From Cristatella mucedo (taxonomy: Eukaryota; Bryozoa; Phylactolaemata; Cristatellidae), in the NCBI GenBank assembly GCA_009760855.2, contig WPIO01000007.1, positions 12,212,001-12,276,000 of the forward strand: DNA of 64,000 nt. Direction: 5' to 3'. Below the pieces are notes generated by a model. The model had not been told where the DNA came from and did no database searches. It worked only from the letters and a program-made list of their open reading frames with translations. This document shows, one piece after another, positions 48,401-59,495 of this stretch. How positions within the stretch are numbered: the stretch's first letter is position 1; each line of letters starts with the position of its first letter. The translations under genes and the position numbers were made by a program.

Positions 48401-50030
48401 CTGAGGTCAAGGACATATTGTTATGCAGGGCAGAAACAGGTCGACGCATCTCAGAAAGAGAACAGTGGATCTAGAGTTCAAGAGAACTAGAAGTCTTCTT
48501 TGACTGGGAGATGAACATGGTGATGAGGTCACTAGTGGCAGGCTTGAAGGGAAACATTGAGGCAGAGCAAGGAATAATATAATATAATTCATTTATATAA
48601 TTATAATTATTATAATCCACCTGCACTAAAAAGCTTATGCCAGCAATAAACAAATATTTGATTAAATCACACCGACAGCACACAGTTGCCTATAAGAATA
48701 GGACATCTGGTGAAGGAACTGACACGGAAATGCCTTTCAAACGCGATTCCAAGAGCACACTAGAAATGCAATATCTGAAAGGGCAATCTGATTGACTGCG
48801 AACTGCGATGAACAACTGATGTCGCATACCTGGTATAGGAGTACTTGTTATTGTGCCTGTTGCAAGACAATTTCACCACGGGCTGCAATTAAAGAGAATA
48901 TGTAAAAGTGTGTGGGCAAATGCATGCAACCACGTGCGGCCACACGCTAAGCACGATCTACCGAAGCTGCAAACGCGATGGCGTCGCTAGGAAATTCGAC
49001 AAAACTAATAGTCAAGTTGATAATTATGCAAACGCCCAATTATAATTATCCGCTTGCACCAGGGCAGCAGAACCAACGTGGCTCAGTCGCGACCTGCCGA
49101 AGTCTAAGTCTAGCTCGTGAGCCTTTATCCGAATTGGGTATGAACACAAAATCCCGTCGCCCGCTTGGATTTCAGACCTTTTTGCTTGTACTGATGAGCG
49201 CCTGCTCTTCTTTGGTGGAAGTGACGAGCGGCACGCGACAAAGCGACACGTAGTCGTCCTGTTTCTTCCCGAGCCCCTCTTCGCACAGATCGACTAGCGC
49301 TTGAATGCAGTAGTACCGCGCCTCCGTTTGAAGTTCCAGAATCTCCTTCCGGCTCTCGGGCAACGGCACGGTGCCGTCGCGCAGGAAGTTGAGGACGGTC
49401 GCGAAGTGCTTACCGCAGCGGTCGATGAGCACCCAACCTGCATCGAAGCGTCAAGATATGGAGACGGACAACGGACCATCGAGCGGAAGCGCAGCGTCAA
49501 TACAAGACCGCGCGCGGCGCCCGACGCGGGACGGCGTCGGAACGCGGTAGGCGGACGGCCGCGCGGAATGGGTATGCCGTCAGCAGCTAACCAGCGCTGG
49601 CCCGACACGGGTGCCCGCAGCGTTGCGCGCAGATCGGCGCAACTGAAATGGGCGGCATCGCTGCTACGATCTCTCGATGACGGCCGCATCGCACTGCGAA
49701 GTCGACTTCGCAGTAGGTCAGGTCGCCGCTGCCGCTTCCGGATGGAGCGCCGCCGGAGGGCGATCCGCAAGCTCTGCGCAGCAATGGCCCCAGTACTGGG
49801 CTAGGTCTGAGCAAGAGCGGCCTTGTCTGCGCTTTACCTTCATTGTCCGTAACCAGATCCATTCTCCCGCTGAACATGGCCTTCAGCATATGGTCCGTTT
49901 TGGTGAGCGTGCCGACGGTCGTATAATGCAGCGTACCGCCCACGTTCAGCTTCACGTACTTGGACGCAGACAGCGGCAAGCTGGCCGGATTGAGAGCCAT
50001 TCGAGGATCGAGAAAACGATGATCGCCCAT
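45264..50030 (-). CDS. BACURD-type BTB/KCTD adaptor (KCTD10/KCTD13/TNFAIP1 family), whole gene
   Basis: BACURD proteins use an N-terminal BTB (T1-type) domain to bind CUL3 and recruit RhoA for ubiquitination, affecting the actin cytoskeleton. Five coding exons on the - strand join in phase: 50030-49838, 49437-49178, 48882-48830, 46053-45855, 45464-45264. They total 906 nt, or 301 residues plus stop, close to the 310-330 usual for the family. The BTB domain (about 23-125) opens with [15 protein letters not shown] and includes [12 protein letters not shown] and [19 protein letters not shown]. The middle has [24 protein letters not shown] and [19 protein letters not shown]. The end has [19 protein letters not shown]. 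The C-terminus stops after an acidic/basic stretch and lacks the RRIHVRRH tail of vertebrate members. The single gene cannot be assigned to one vertebrate paralogue. Confidence 0.94.
45520..45840. repeat. Imperfect (CAG)n-rich tract in BACURD intron 4
   Basis: Many CAG/AGC units with GTGG and AACA interruptions (on the gene's strand, CTG), between exons 4 and 5. Confidence 0.9.
45855..46053 (-). CDS. BACURD exon 4: conserved middle domain
   Basis: Encodes [58 protein letters not shown] and QDKKHTK, collinear with BACURD1-3. Acceptor ccattcgcag, donor AAG|GTGAAG. Confidence 0.95.
46190..46292. repeat. Inverted (AGC)n / (TGC)n pair in BACURD intron 3
   Basis: Seven AGC units, about 15 bases of spacer, then repeated TGC units. 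Self-complementary. Confidence 0.9.
46325..47150 (-). mobile_element. LINE-A, decayed copy in BACURD intron 3
   Basis: The - strand encodes [15 protein letters not shown] and [20 protein letters not shown] then [20 protein letters not shown]; the C-terminus is degraded. Confidence 0.8.
47205..47300. repeat. (TGC)n-rich tract in BACURD intron 3
   Basis: Imperfect TGC/ACT units, e.g. seven consecutive TGC near 47270. Confidence 0.9.
47607..47875 (-). mobile_element. LINE-B, 3'UTR and tail
   Basis: AAT repeat, gataaagcgccctcagaaaa, ctctctaggcgctttacatt and the 3'UTR to acagggacccacta. Confidence 0.85.
47886..48035 (-). mobile_element. LINE-B, second solo tail
   Basis: AAT-rich start, then caaaatctctttgtgggcac and a shortened 3'UTR, immediately behind the previous one. 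Confidence 0.65.
48065..48660 (-). mobile_element. LINE-B, RT fingers region
   Basis: The - strand reads [20 protein letters not shown] and [19 protein letters not shown], matching the RT N-terminal block of LINE-B (FKKAIVMPQRKKATSDQENL). Ends in an ATTTATATAATTATAATTA run. Confidence 0.7.
48830..48882 (-). CDS. BACURD exon 3: 53-nt micro-exon
   Basis: Encodes [17 protein letters not shown] plus two bases, matching the family PVVKLLHNRSNNKYSYTS. Acceptor taattgcag, donor CCAG|GTATGC. Too short to appear as an open frame; found by homology and fixed by phases on both sides. Confidence 0.93.
49178..49437 (-). CDS. BACURD exon 2: second half of BTB domain
   Basis: Residues 65-151. Begins [20 protein letters not shown] then [25 protein letters not shown] and [19 protein letters not shown], following the family throughout. 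Acceptor cgatgcag, donor AAG|GTCTGA. Confidence 0.95.
49838..50030 (-). CDS. BACURD exon 1: N-terminus and first half of BTB domain
   Basis: Residues 1-64. Starts [10 protein letters not shown] with a second Met at residue 11. [15 protein letters not shown] and [17 protein letters not shown] are diagnostic of BACURD. The donor is GAAG|GTAAAG on the - strand. Which of the two Met codons is used is uncertain. Confidence 0.92.
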
Positions 50031-50945
50031 CGTTGGACCACGAGCCGACGACGAGCCGACGAGCTCCGAGCGCGTAGCACGTACGCGGCTGGGTGCTGTC
50101 AGAGCCAGACTAGCGCCAGAGTTGTCGCGGCAGCATCATTAACGAGGTCAAGGTCGCTCTCGCGTCTCGGGCAATTGGCGGCGGCCTACCACTGCCATCG
50201 CACTTTGCGCAGTTCTGTAAGCGTGCGATCGTTGAACTGAGCGCTGACTGGAAATCACGCTTTGGCAGCAGGCAAACCCTCAGACCCTCAGACAGGGCGT
50301 GGCTTGCGCGCTCGAGCGCATTTTTTGCCGCTTCGTCAGCCACCGGCGGACCGCCGACGCCGACCTTCCCCCCCCCCACTACCTGTGAGTCGGCGCTACG
50401 GGATCGCAGTGCTTCTACCTCGCCGAGCTATCGAGCGGTCGTTCTCGTATTTAATTTTCTTTTAATTCCGAGCGCGCTGGATGTGGCGCTGCCTTGCGAA
50501 ACATTTCGTTAGATAGTGTAATTAGAATGCTTCGCAGGAACTCAAGCCTCGTTAACGAGGTTCGGGTCCAGCTTACTTATAACCCAATTCCTCCCGAAGC
50601 TAACAAATAATATACGCCAACATATGCAAAAATAGGGAATGATACTTAATATAAGTGTTGTCATTCAAGGGATTCTCTTAGCGGGCGTAGTACTCTAAAA
50701 CCTGTTGTTCGGAGCATTTATGGTCAAGGCCGAATTGAGCCCTTAACGAGAGCGCCATGAGCCTTCTGAGTTTAACTGAAGATGTGCAGAATACACAGAA
50801 CATATTATCACCACATTTCAGATAGTTTTCTAATAGTAGGCTAGACGACGTCGCGTCCAAACGTTCGAGGTCAGGCCACAGTTACAGACATTCTAGACAC
50901 AGCGCTCGACTTTTCTTCGTTTCCCCCGGGTCTTTACCGAGAGGT
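50031..50945. other. BACURD 5' flank, presumed promoter/5'UTR
   Basis: GC-rich to about 50500 with a C run at 50370-50378, then AT-rich. No TATA box in a convincing place. A 60-codon - strand frame at 50678 shows no homology. Confidence 0.35.
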
Positions 50946-51015
50946 AAGGTTCACCAATGAGATGACCGAGGTCATGGTTTAGAATCTTGAAGGAGGCAAT
51001 CCTTTATTTCCCACA
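50945..51015 (+). mobile_element. SINE-1, fragment
   Basis: gagatgaccgaggtcatggt with a damaged B box, then ggaggcaatcctttatttcc. Confidence 0.5.
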
Positions 51016-51075
51016 GCAAAATGGCTTGTTCTGCACGAATGTTCTCTCCTCTGCTGATAAAGTAGCAGTAAAATA

Positions 51076-51123
51076 TTTGCAAGACATCCGAAGGGAATCA
51101 AACCTCTTTCTGGGCACTTTGTA
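51076..51123 (-). mobile_element. LINE/SINE solo tail, reverse orientation
   Basis: atatttgcaagacatccgaa and ctctttctgggcactttgta match the complement of the shared tail. Confidence 0.5.
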
Positions 51124-52592
51124 CGTTCCAGTACTTAGTAAGTTCCAGTCTGGATTTAGAGCTAATCACTCCACAGAATCAGCATTTCTTAAGGTGTACA
51201 AAAACCTATTTGTGAATGCATACATAGGTAGAGTGTCTCTGCTAGTTTTGATCGATCTTTCGGCAGCTTTTGATTCTATCGATCACCAAGTTCTTCTAGA
51301 GCGCCTCTCATCTCACCTGGTTATCACTGGCACTGCTCTACAATGTTTCAGGTCCTATCTCAGTGGGAGACTCCAGAGTATTGACGTGAATGCACAAAGA
51401 TCATTTGAAGTATCTCTGAAATATGGAGTACCTCAGGGCTCCGTGCTAGGTCCGGTTCTTTTCACGGTTTATACTCTCTCTCTCTTGCTGATGTGATTGC
51501 CAAGCACAATCTAGGCTTTCACTTCTATGCGGATGACACTCAGTTGTACTTTTGCCTTGATTCCTCCCAGCCTTCGAGCACCTCAAATTCTCTCAACTCA
51601 CTTGCTGCATGCATTGATGACATCCGCACATGGATGGCAGCAAATTTTCTAAAACTAAATGATGATAAAACTAGCTTACTAGTTATGGGCAAAACCAGTG
51701 TGATTCAGAGATTGGAAAGGCTGACTCTCAAAATTGGCTCTGCCAGCATATCTCCTGTCGAATCAGCTCGAAATCTAGGTGTTATATTCCAAAGTGACCT
51801 CTCGTTAGACGACCATATCTGCTCCACAGTCAAATCTGCCTTATTTCAGCTTCGTGACATTGCTAAAATTCGGGCTTTTTTAGATAAGGATACCACATCT
51901 AAGTTGGTCCATGCATTCGTGACATCCCGTCTCGACTTCTGCAACTCACTGCTTACTGGCCTACCAGCATGTGCGATTAGGCGATTGCAGCTGGTGCAAA
52001 ACTCTGCAGCTAGGCTTGTCTGTCGTGAGCATCGCTGTTGCCACATTACTCCACTTCTCGCCGACCTGCACTGGCTACCAGTCAAGCAACAGATTGACTT
52101 CAAGGTCTTGTCGCTCACTTTTAGGTCCCTTTATTCTATGGCTCCAGTCTATCTCTCCGATATACTCCCCATCGTACCACCCGCTTTTCAGAATCCAACA
52201 GTCTACAAATACCTCGTACAAACCTTAAATCCTTTGGAGACCGTGCATTTAGTTGATATGCTCCCAAAGCCTGGAACTCCCTCCCGACCTGCGTCAGAAC
52301 ATCCCCTGACTTGACCGCCACCGCGTTTGAAAAGAACTTGAAACACACCTATTTAGGACAGCATTTAGTGGATCCCTATGATTCGTCCTTCATGTGCTTA
52401 TGCGTGCTGATCCTGTGCATGCCACCCATAACCATGTTATTCATGTTGCTTATCAAGCATGATATTCCTCGTCATTCAATCGAGTTTTCCTTCGCAGCAA
52501 ACGTAAAGGGCCTAGAAAGAGATTGAGTTCTCTGAAGGTGCTTTATCAAGTGCATTACTATTATTATTATTATTATTATTATTATTTGTATG
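51124..52592 (+). mobile_element. LINE-B, best-preserved reverse transcriptase copy
   Basis: Two overlapping frames (to 51496, and 51493-52314) cover most of [69 protein letters not shown] (catalytic YADD), WMAANFLKLNDDKT, SARNLGVIFQSDLSLDDHIC, LHWLPVKQQIDFKVLSLTFR. A single 2-base CT expansion near 51475-51485 shifts the frame before YADD. The 3'UTR and an ATT tail follow. 5'-truncated, not autonomous. Confidence 0.93.
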
Positions 52593-52689
52593 CGGCGAAA
52601 GGGAAGCTTCTGGGCACTTTGTATTCGGTTGATTGTGTATGCAAGGATAGTATGCACGCTTTCAGCACTAGCACGCAAGGAACTATTCA

Positions 52690-53520
52690 CTCGGCATTAA
52701 CTAATACTGACTTAGAGAAAACTAGAAGCGCTTCGTGAGCGCGCGACAAGCTTCACAGCGCGAACACCAATCAAGCGGCACAGGCTGATTGTTGGCGCTC
52801 TTGCGGTGGCCACTGTGCTCTCTCCTGCGTACAGGCGAGCACGGCCGTAGCCCTCGGCAACCGTTGACTGGATCTGAGTGCTGTTTCTGAGCATTGACAG
52901 CGGGGTAGCCCGTCGCGATCGCCTATCACACTCGCAAACTCTAGACTCAAGGTCGGTAAATTCCGGTCTTAATCCAGATGCGGTCTGGCTAGCGCTCCAG
53001 TCCGGCCTAACGCCCCCTAGTTGGTTATTGTTGAATCCAGTCTAATTGAATCGTCGCGGATTTTCTCTCACATTTATTATTTCTGGTTGCAGCTCAAGCT
53101 GTAGCACTTGTTTATTTTTTTGAGCTGATGTCAGGCGCGGTTGCATGAAACAGATGCGGCCGCGCCCACTCGGCCAGCCCGACGCGCCATCGGCGTTTGT
53201 TCTGGCCTAGTGTGCCTTCTTGAACTCCAGAAATGAGCGAGTAGTCGAAACAGTTTGCCGGCCCCCTAGGCTCTAGGCTGATTTGACGTTTGCATTTATT
53301 TCTTGATTCCTTCGCTGCTGCTGCTTCGCTGCGAGCGCGACGTCCAATCAAAACCACAAATGCAATAATAATAATAAAAAATGCAAACACAATGACAACG
53401 AAAGACAAAACCTCTCTGAAGGGGCACATCGCTGAAGCTGGGGAGAAATCACGTATCTCCATTCTCTCGGTCCACCTACATATTCGAATTAGTTTCACAT
53501 CGCGGCCTCCCGTTAAACCA
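52690..53520. other. Intergenic, no feature recognised
   Basis: Contains AATAATAATAATAAAAAATG at 53365. A 152-codon - strand frame (53112-53570) has a hydrophobic stretch (FVVIVFAFFIIIIAFVVLI) but no homology that I can name. Confidence 0.3.
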
Positions 53521-53527
53521 CCCACGT

Positions 53528-53702
53528 CGAGCTGGTTCGGTCTAGCGGTTAAGGTGCTCGCCCCGACCAAGGTCTGACTGACGTCGTGGACTCGAGCCGA
53601 CGACCTCAGTCATCTGAATAGATATTAAGTCACTCATCGAGTTAACTCATCTGAATAGATATTAAGTTCTCTTGGGGCGCTATATAAATGAACTATATTA
53701 TT
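53528..53702 (+). mobile_element. SINE-2 with internal tail duplication
   Basis: A box cggtctagcggttaagg, B-box region gtggactcgagcc, then catctgaatagatattaagt present twice (53611-53630, 53648-53667), then ttcttggggcgctatataaa-like end. Confidence 0.85.
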
Positions 53703-53704
53703 AC

Positions 53705-53895
53705 TCTTTAAAACCCGATCAATTACCTCGGCTCCGTAACTAACTTAAAATCCCTCAGATACCACGCCTGCTATGTTACCAAATCTATGCTACCTTACTA
53801 TACTAGCAAAGCTTGGAGCTCACTATCGAATGACATCGCGACGTATCCTGATTAGACGGCATTCAAAGCAGAATTCTCTTCCGTAAACAGAAGTT
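53705..53895 (+). mobile_element. LINE RT C-terminal relic
   Basis: Traces of the Trp-Ser-Ser-Leu...DxTxFK ending: agcaaagcttggagctcact and cggcattcaaagcagaattc. The group is not assigned. Confidence 0.45.
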
Positions 53896-53938
53896 CTTGT
53901 GAGCATAGTATGCAGAAAACAGAAACAGCTAAGACCCG

Positions 53939-53995
53939 CTTAAAGTTATCTGTTTGTTGTTTGAGTGTAGCGCGTAAGAAATTACGTGCCTATGG
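53939..53995. repeat. Unclassified dispersed repeat, copy 2
   Basis: Matches 39819-39875, including cgtaagaaattacgtgccta. Confidence 0.6.
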
Positions 53996-54289
53996 ACATC
54001 TAAGCGCTTATCGCTTCGGGCTGCTAGGTCTACCATGCTGGAAGGGGCGTTAGATACGCCGGCGGCTAGTAACCACATGTTAGCTATGATCGTGCGTACT
54101 TATTATCGCTTAATTATCCTAGTTCAGATGCATTCCTTGATGTTAGTGCTGTTGCTAGGATTCGTGAATTACGCATTAACAAAAGAAAAGCGCCCCAGAG
54201 TTTACACGAGCTGAGAGCCGCGAGCTGAGACGCCGCTCGTTTGGCATACCTAGCATAGTCTCGAACCGCTGAGTGCGTTCTCCTTCAAC

Positions 54290-57200
54290 CTTTACGGTGA
54301 ATGTCTCCAACTTGGTGATCATTAGACCTGCTATAACTCCGGTGGCCCAATATAACGCTTGTCTTTGGAATCCTCGCTTAATGTACAATGAACCCCTACT
54401 AATAAGCAACGGTATTTCTGAAAAACGCTTCGATCTGCTCGCCTTGACTGAAAGTAAGCTAAAATCGGTAAACTTCCCGACAATTAAAGACGCAACTACG
54501 ACTGGCTTCTCCTTCTTTCACATCCCTAGATCAATCGAAACTCTCGGGTGGAGTCATTATTATCATCAGGCTCGACCTTCAATTTGAAGCCGTTTGCAAT
54601 ACCCTCGATGCAGTCTTACGAATATATTGTCTTGATTTCGCCCGACAACAAGCCACTGATGGCGGCAGTAGTCTACCGCCCACCATGTACCAAGTCCCAA
54701 TTTAACTCAGATTTCTCTGATCTCATTTCGATTCCGTGTGCAAGAAATCGGTCTTTCATCATATTAGGGATTTCAAACTTTTCTGACGCCTTCAGCACCA
54801 AATATCGTGCATTGGCTGACTCTCTGTCAGTTGTGGTTGTGTGCATGGCCCTACTCACATCAAGGGTCAAATTTTTCAAACAGGTGCACTTTGTCATCAC
54901 CAATTATTACATAATCCTGCTTATCTGACCGCATGCAGATCTCATTCAGTGTACAATGTGTGCCATCCTCTTTTTCATCTAAAATCACTTATGAATCGCG
55001 AGACCTCAAGACCATTGAAATCGACGCTGCTCGTGAGTGAATATCTGCTTCGCCTCTTCTGCTCAATGACCCGTCCGACCTGTAATCATTGGTAGATTGC
55101 TACAACACGTCACTAGCTGACGTGCTCGGTGAGTTTGCACCTATGACTAGGGGCACTGTGCGCCGTCGCCCAGACGGCCTATGGTTTATAGCAGACATTA
55201 AACTAGCTAGGTCTAAGCTCGAAAAAGCATACAGAAGATCAAGACTAACTTCCATCGACTGGCATCTGAGGACAACTGTAGATCGAACTAATCAATCCTA
55301 GCAAAGGCAAAGTCTAGCTTTTTTAAAAACATTGTTGAATCACAGATGCACAATCCAGAAATGCTGATGTCGACGATTAACCATCTCCTTAACCTCTCCC
55401 AGGTCAGCTCCTCACCTAATGATTTTTGAGATGACATAGCTAATCGCTTCTCTAGCTTCTTTGTCAACGAAATAGACAAGATCACAGAGTCTATCAATAA
55501 CATGGCAGCATTCCTCTGGAATCATATCAATGAATTCCATATAACATTACAATGTCTACATTTAAGCAGGTCACTAGTGACCTCGTCCTGAAGTTCATAT
55601 CCCAATCAAAGAAGACAACTAGTCCTCTGGACCATATTCCAATTGTCCTGTTTCTATGATGAATGATCAGCTGCTGCCATGGATAACCGACATCATAAAT
55701 GTTTCATTAGCCTCAGGTCATGTCCCAGCACCGTTCAAAAAGGCTATAGTCATGCCACAACGCAAGAAAGCAACATCAGACCAAGAGAACTTGAGTAACT
55801 TCCGCCAAGTCTCCCTTCAAAGTCTCCCTTCGCACGCCCAGTTTCTATTAAAGACATTGGAACGAGTCGTGGCAGACCAGCTGAACTCATAAATTGAAAC
55901 TTCAAACCTTGCTAATAAGTTCCACTCTGATTTTAGAGCTAATCACTCCACAGAGTGAGCATCACTCCGGGTGTATAACGACCTACTAAAGGATGCAGAC
56001 TCGGGTAAAGTATCGCTTGGTTTATATTAGGTGAGCCGTGATGGTATGCAAGTGAGGTGGTTGCTTTTCACGACCTCGGTCCCGAGGTCGTAGGTTCGAA
56101 TCCTGCGGTGGGCTATCTTTTAATGGCACTGCAAGCGGTAGCGGTCAAGGCTCTTCAGCCGCTATTCAAAAGATGCTGTTAAATCTGCTAGTATTTAAAT
56201 TTTAGCATTTAAATTTGCTCGATCTTTCGGCATCTTTTGATACTATCGATGACCAAGTCCATCTTGAGCACCTCCCATCTCACCTGGGCATCACTGGCAC
56301 TTCACGGCAATGGTAAAGGTCATATCTCTGTAGGAGACTCCGGAGTATTGATGTGAATGGACAAAGATCATCCGACCAACCTCTGAAATATGGGATACCT
56401 TAGGGATCTTTGCTCGGTCCGGTTCTTTTCACAGTTTATACTCTCCCTCTCGCAGATGTGATCGCCAAGCGCAATCTAAGCTTTCACTTCTGTGCGAATG
56501 ACGCTCAGTTGTACTTTGCTTTGATCTCTCCCAGCCCTCCAGCATGTCGAATTCTCTCAACTCCCTTGCTGCATATATTGATGACATTCGCAAATGGATG
56601 GCAGCAAACTTTCTTAAAATCAGTGATGATAACACTAACGTACTAGTTATGGGTAAACTAAGTGTAATTCATACATTGGAAAGGTTAACGCTCACAATCG
56701 GCTCTTATCTCCTGTTGAATCTGCACGAAATCTATGTGTCATGTTCCAAAGTGACCTGTCATTGAACGACCGCATCGGCTCCACAGTCAAGTCTGCCTAC
56801 TTTCAGCTACACAATATTGCTCAAATTCGGGCTTGTTTAGACAGGGATACCACATCTAAATTGGTCCATGCATTGACACCCCGTCTTGACTTGTGTAACT
56901 TACTACTTGCTGGTGCAACCAGCCTGTGCAATCAGGCGCTTACAGCTGGTGCAAAACTCTGCAGCTAGGCTTGTCTGTCGTGGGCGTTGCAGTTGTCACA
57001 TCTCACCACTTCTCGCCGACTTGCACTGGCTCCCAGTCAAGCAACGCATCGATTCAGGGTTTTTCCACTCACTTTTAAATTCCTTCATTCTTTGGCTCCA
57101 GCCTACCTATCAGATCTATTCCCTCACCAGGCTAAGCATCGTATCATCCGCTTTTCGGAATCTAACTGTTTACCCATATCTTGTACAAATCTCAGATCCT

Positions 57201-57575
57201 ATGGAGATCGTGCCTTTAGCTCTTATACTTCCAAAGCCTGGAACTCACTCCCGACTTGCGTCACATCTCTTGACTTGTCCACGTTTAAAAAGAAACTAAA
57301 AACGCAGCTATTTATCACAGCATCTAGTGGACCTCTGCGACTCGACCTTTGTGTGCTTAAGCATGCTAACACTGTGCATACTGCCACTGACCATACTTGA
57401 ATGCTGACCCTGTACATGTCACCCCTAACCTTGTCATGTTTGTTGTCATTGAGCACACTACTATTAACCATTCGATCGTGCTTACTTTGCAGCAAATGTA
57501 AAATGCCTAGAAAGAGATTGAGTTCTCTGATGGTGCTATACAAATGTATTGTTATTAGTAGTAGTATTAGTAGTA
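54290..57575 (+). mobile_element. LINE-B, longest copy (endonuclease to 3' tail), interrupted by a SINE
   Basis: In order: endonuclease start (EKRFDLLALTESKLKSVNFP), PLMAAVVYRPPCTKSQFNSD, endonuclease core, linker (RRPDGLWFIADIKLARSKLE), RT fingers (FKKAIVMPQRKKATSDQENL), SINE-1 insertion at 56029-56216, LSASFDTIDDQ-like block, [33 protein letters not shown] (YADD degraded to CAND), SARNL-like block, and QNSAARLVCRGRCSCH to FKKKLKTQLFITAS. The 3'UTR and tail end near 57575. Many frameshifts; inactive. Confidence 0.9.
56029..56216 (+). mobile_element. SINE-1 nested in LINE-B
   Basis: gtgagccgtgatggtatgca, B box aggttcgaatcctgc, body gcactgcaagcggtagcggt and tail ctgttaaatctgctagtatt. It interrupts the LINE between its KVSLG and LDLSASFD blocks. 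Confidence 0.85.
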
Positions 57576-57579
57576 GTAC

Positions 57580-57955
57580 TCAGTCTTTGTTCCGCCCGAG
57601 TGATTTTTACCTTCGCGTGGTTAGTTGTGCGTTACGAGAATGGGCATGGCGTGACTAAGGGCTACAGCGTCATGCTTTTTTTTTATCGCCCTACACGACA
57701 GGTCATTTTTCCTGTGCGCTTTGCTTACTTGTCCATGATTGAGTGACTGCTGCTAACTGGGGGGGAGGAGGTCTTGCTAACCGGCTGGACTAGAGCCTTT
57801 TGTTCGCTCTGGCATGCTTTACTTAGCAGTAGCAATTGAGTGCTTCTTCACTGAGCAGGATAACTTGCATTTAATTAATTACCGGTCGCTGTTTTTCTTG
57901 CAGCGAGTCGTCAAGCGCCTGCATGGATGATTCCGTTTTCAGAGAGCGAGCGACG
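57580..57955 (+). mobile_element. LINE-C, decayed 3' region
   Basis: Matches 28960-29220: ggcatgctttacttagcagt, attaccggtcgctgtttttc, then cgagtcgtcaagcgcctgca. Confidence 0.5.
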
Positions 57956-57959
57956 AAAA

Positions 57960-59480
57960 AAGACTTGCTACCATTGATCGGCGCTGACGAAGGCGACATC
58001 TTGGCGGAAGAATTTTCCGTAAACTAAGCGACCGGATGTGTCATCGGATGAAGCGGACGACGAGAGAAGAAGGAGCCGAGCGGGCGCAAGCATGACAGAA
58101 GAGAGAAGTCTGAAACCGGAGCGAGCGACCGAGCCTGAAAGGACGGACCTACGAGCAACGAGCTGCGAACGACTGCGAAGTCGATTCGTACACTGCGTGA
58201 TGTGTCCCAGCTGCCAATCGGTGAGAAATGATGCGATGCGATACGATAGCTGCGCGACGAGGGTCAGGTAAGACGAAGCGAGCAACAGGTATTCGCATAT
58301 TCTGCGAGGCTGCAAGACATGCCGATTGCCATTTAAATGAGCAATCGGGCGCTGGAGTTATTTGCACGCACTGTTCTGCTATTATTTGAAAACACACCGG
58401 TCGTAGCATCGCCATGAGAGCAACTAGTCGAGGAATTCGGGTGCGATTTCAAAAATAAACTGACTGAGTCGTAGCTGTACGAAAGCTAAGCTTGGTTTCA
58501 GCTCAGTTGGATGCCGAGACGCGAGTCGTTGGACGCCAAGTCACGAGCGATATCGAGCTGAATGCTCGTCTGCAAGCAGCCCGCAGACTAGGTAGACGCG
58601 GCTCGCACAATACTTTCAGAGGAGAGCGGAGCCGTTCGTCGCTGTTCGCCCAAGCCGAAGCTTGATCCCAGCAGCACGGCGGACCCGACGAGAGTCTCTG
58701 CAATGGAACTCTCAGCAATGGAACTCTTACCCGCTGCCAGTCGATGCTCCGAAAGCTTCAGCTTATTTTCAAAAAAGCTCAGACTGAGTGCTCACGGGTA
58801 GCTGCAGACTAAACGATTTCGCCAGAGAAAGCATAGGACGCGACTGAAATAGCGAGCCCGTTTCCTTTCGGATGGAATGACGTAAGCAATTCAAAGCCTA
58901 CGTTTTCGAGCAGTCCCGTCCAAATCAAGAGCCTTTTGTGATTAACGGTCCTCATTCAACCGATACTGGAATTAAAAGTTCGCCCACGCAAAGCAATGAG
59001 CTGCCTCCGAGAGTGCATGAGGCGTCGCCGCCTGCACAGGGGAGGGGGCGTGCTGTCTTCACGAGATGGCGCTCGTTGGAATGCTCTGGGATGCATTTTT
59101 CGTGAGAACGGCCGCCGGCGGCGGCCGAGGTGAAGGGGCGAGATTTCACGCCGGTCTGCCGCCCATTCTCCCACAACCGCTTCCTGATGCGATCGCAAAG
59201 TGAGACGTTGACGTTCCCCACGCCGTTTCCCGAGTCGTCGCTACGAGGCTACGATCGTGCTAGCCACCGAAGTCTTAAGGGGTTCGTCGGACTATGCCAG
59301 CTTCATTCAGGTCAGACGAACCAAGCCACAGGTATTCGTACATTCTGCGGGTGTCTTGTTGTACAGGCAAAAAGACTTTAATGGGTCGATGAGCTATGTC
59401 ACGACAGCTCGGACTAAATTTGCTGTCGAACCCTGACCTAAGCGCTGCCGCCCTCCGTCTGACCGGCAAGTGTAGCGGTG
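57960..59480. other. GC-rich intergenic DNA / downstream of the - strand gene
   Basis: No element recognised. A segment with gcaacaggtattcgcatatt (58281) resembles gccacaggtattcgtacatt (59327). Short open frames on both strands are probably shadows. Confidence 0.3.
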
Positions 59481-59489
59481 CGAGAATAA

Positions 59490-59495
59490 TTTATT
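59490..59495 (-). promoter_or_regulatory. Candidate polyadenylation signal of the unrecognised - strand gene
   Basis: AATAAA on the - strand, about 710 bases after the stop at 60203. It is the first such hexamer noticed downstream, but no cleavage evidence can be read from sequence. Confidence 0.3.

Noticed and set aside
57905-58026. Acceptor-like tttttcttgcag followed by an open MDDSVFRERATKK frame
   Set aside because: The segment aligns with the 3' tail of LINE-C (gtcaagcgcctgcatgg), so the acceptor and start are probably accidental.
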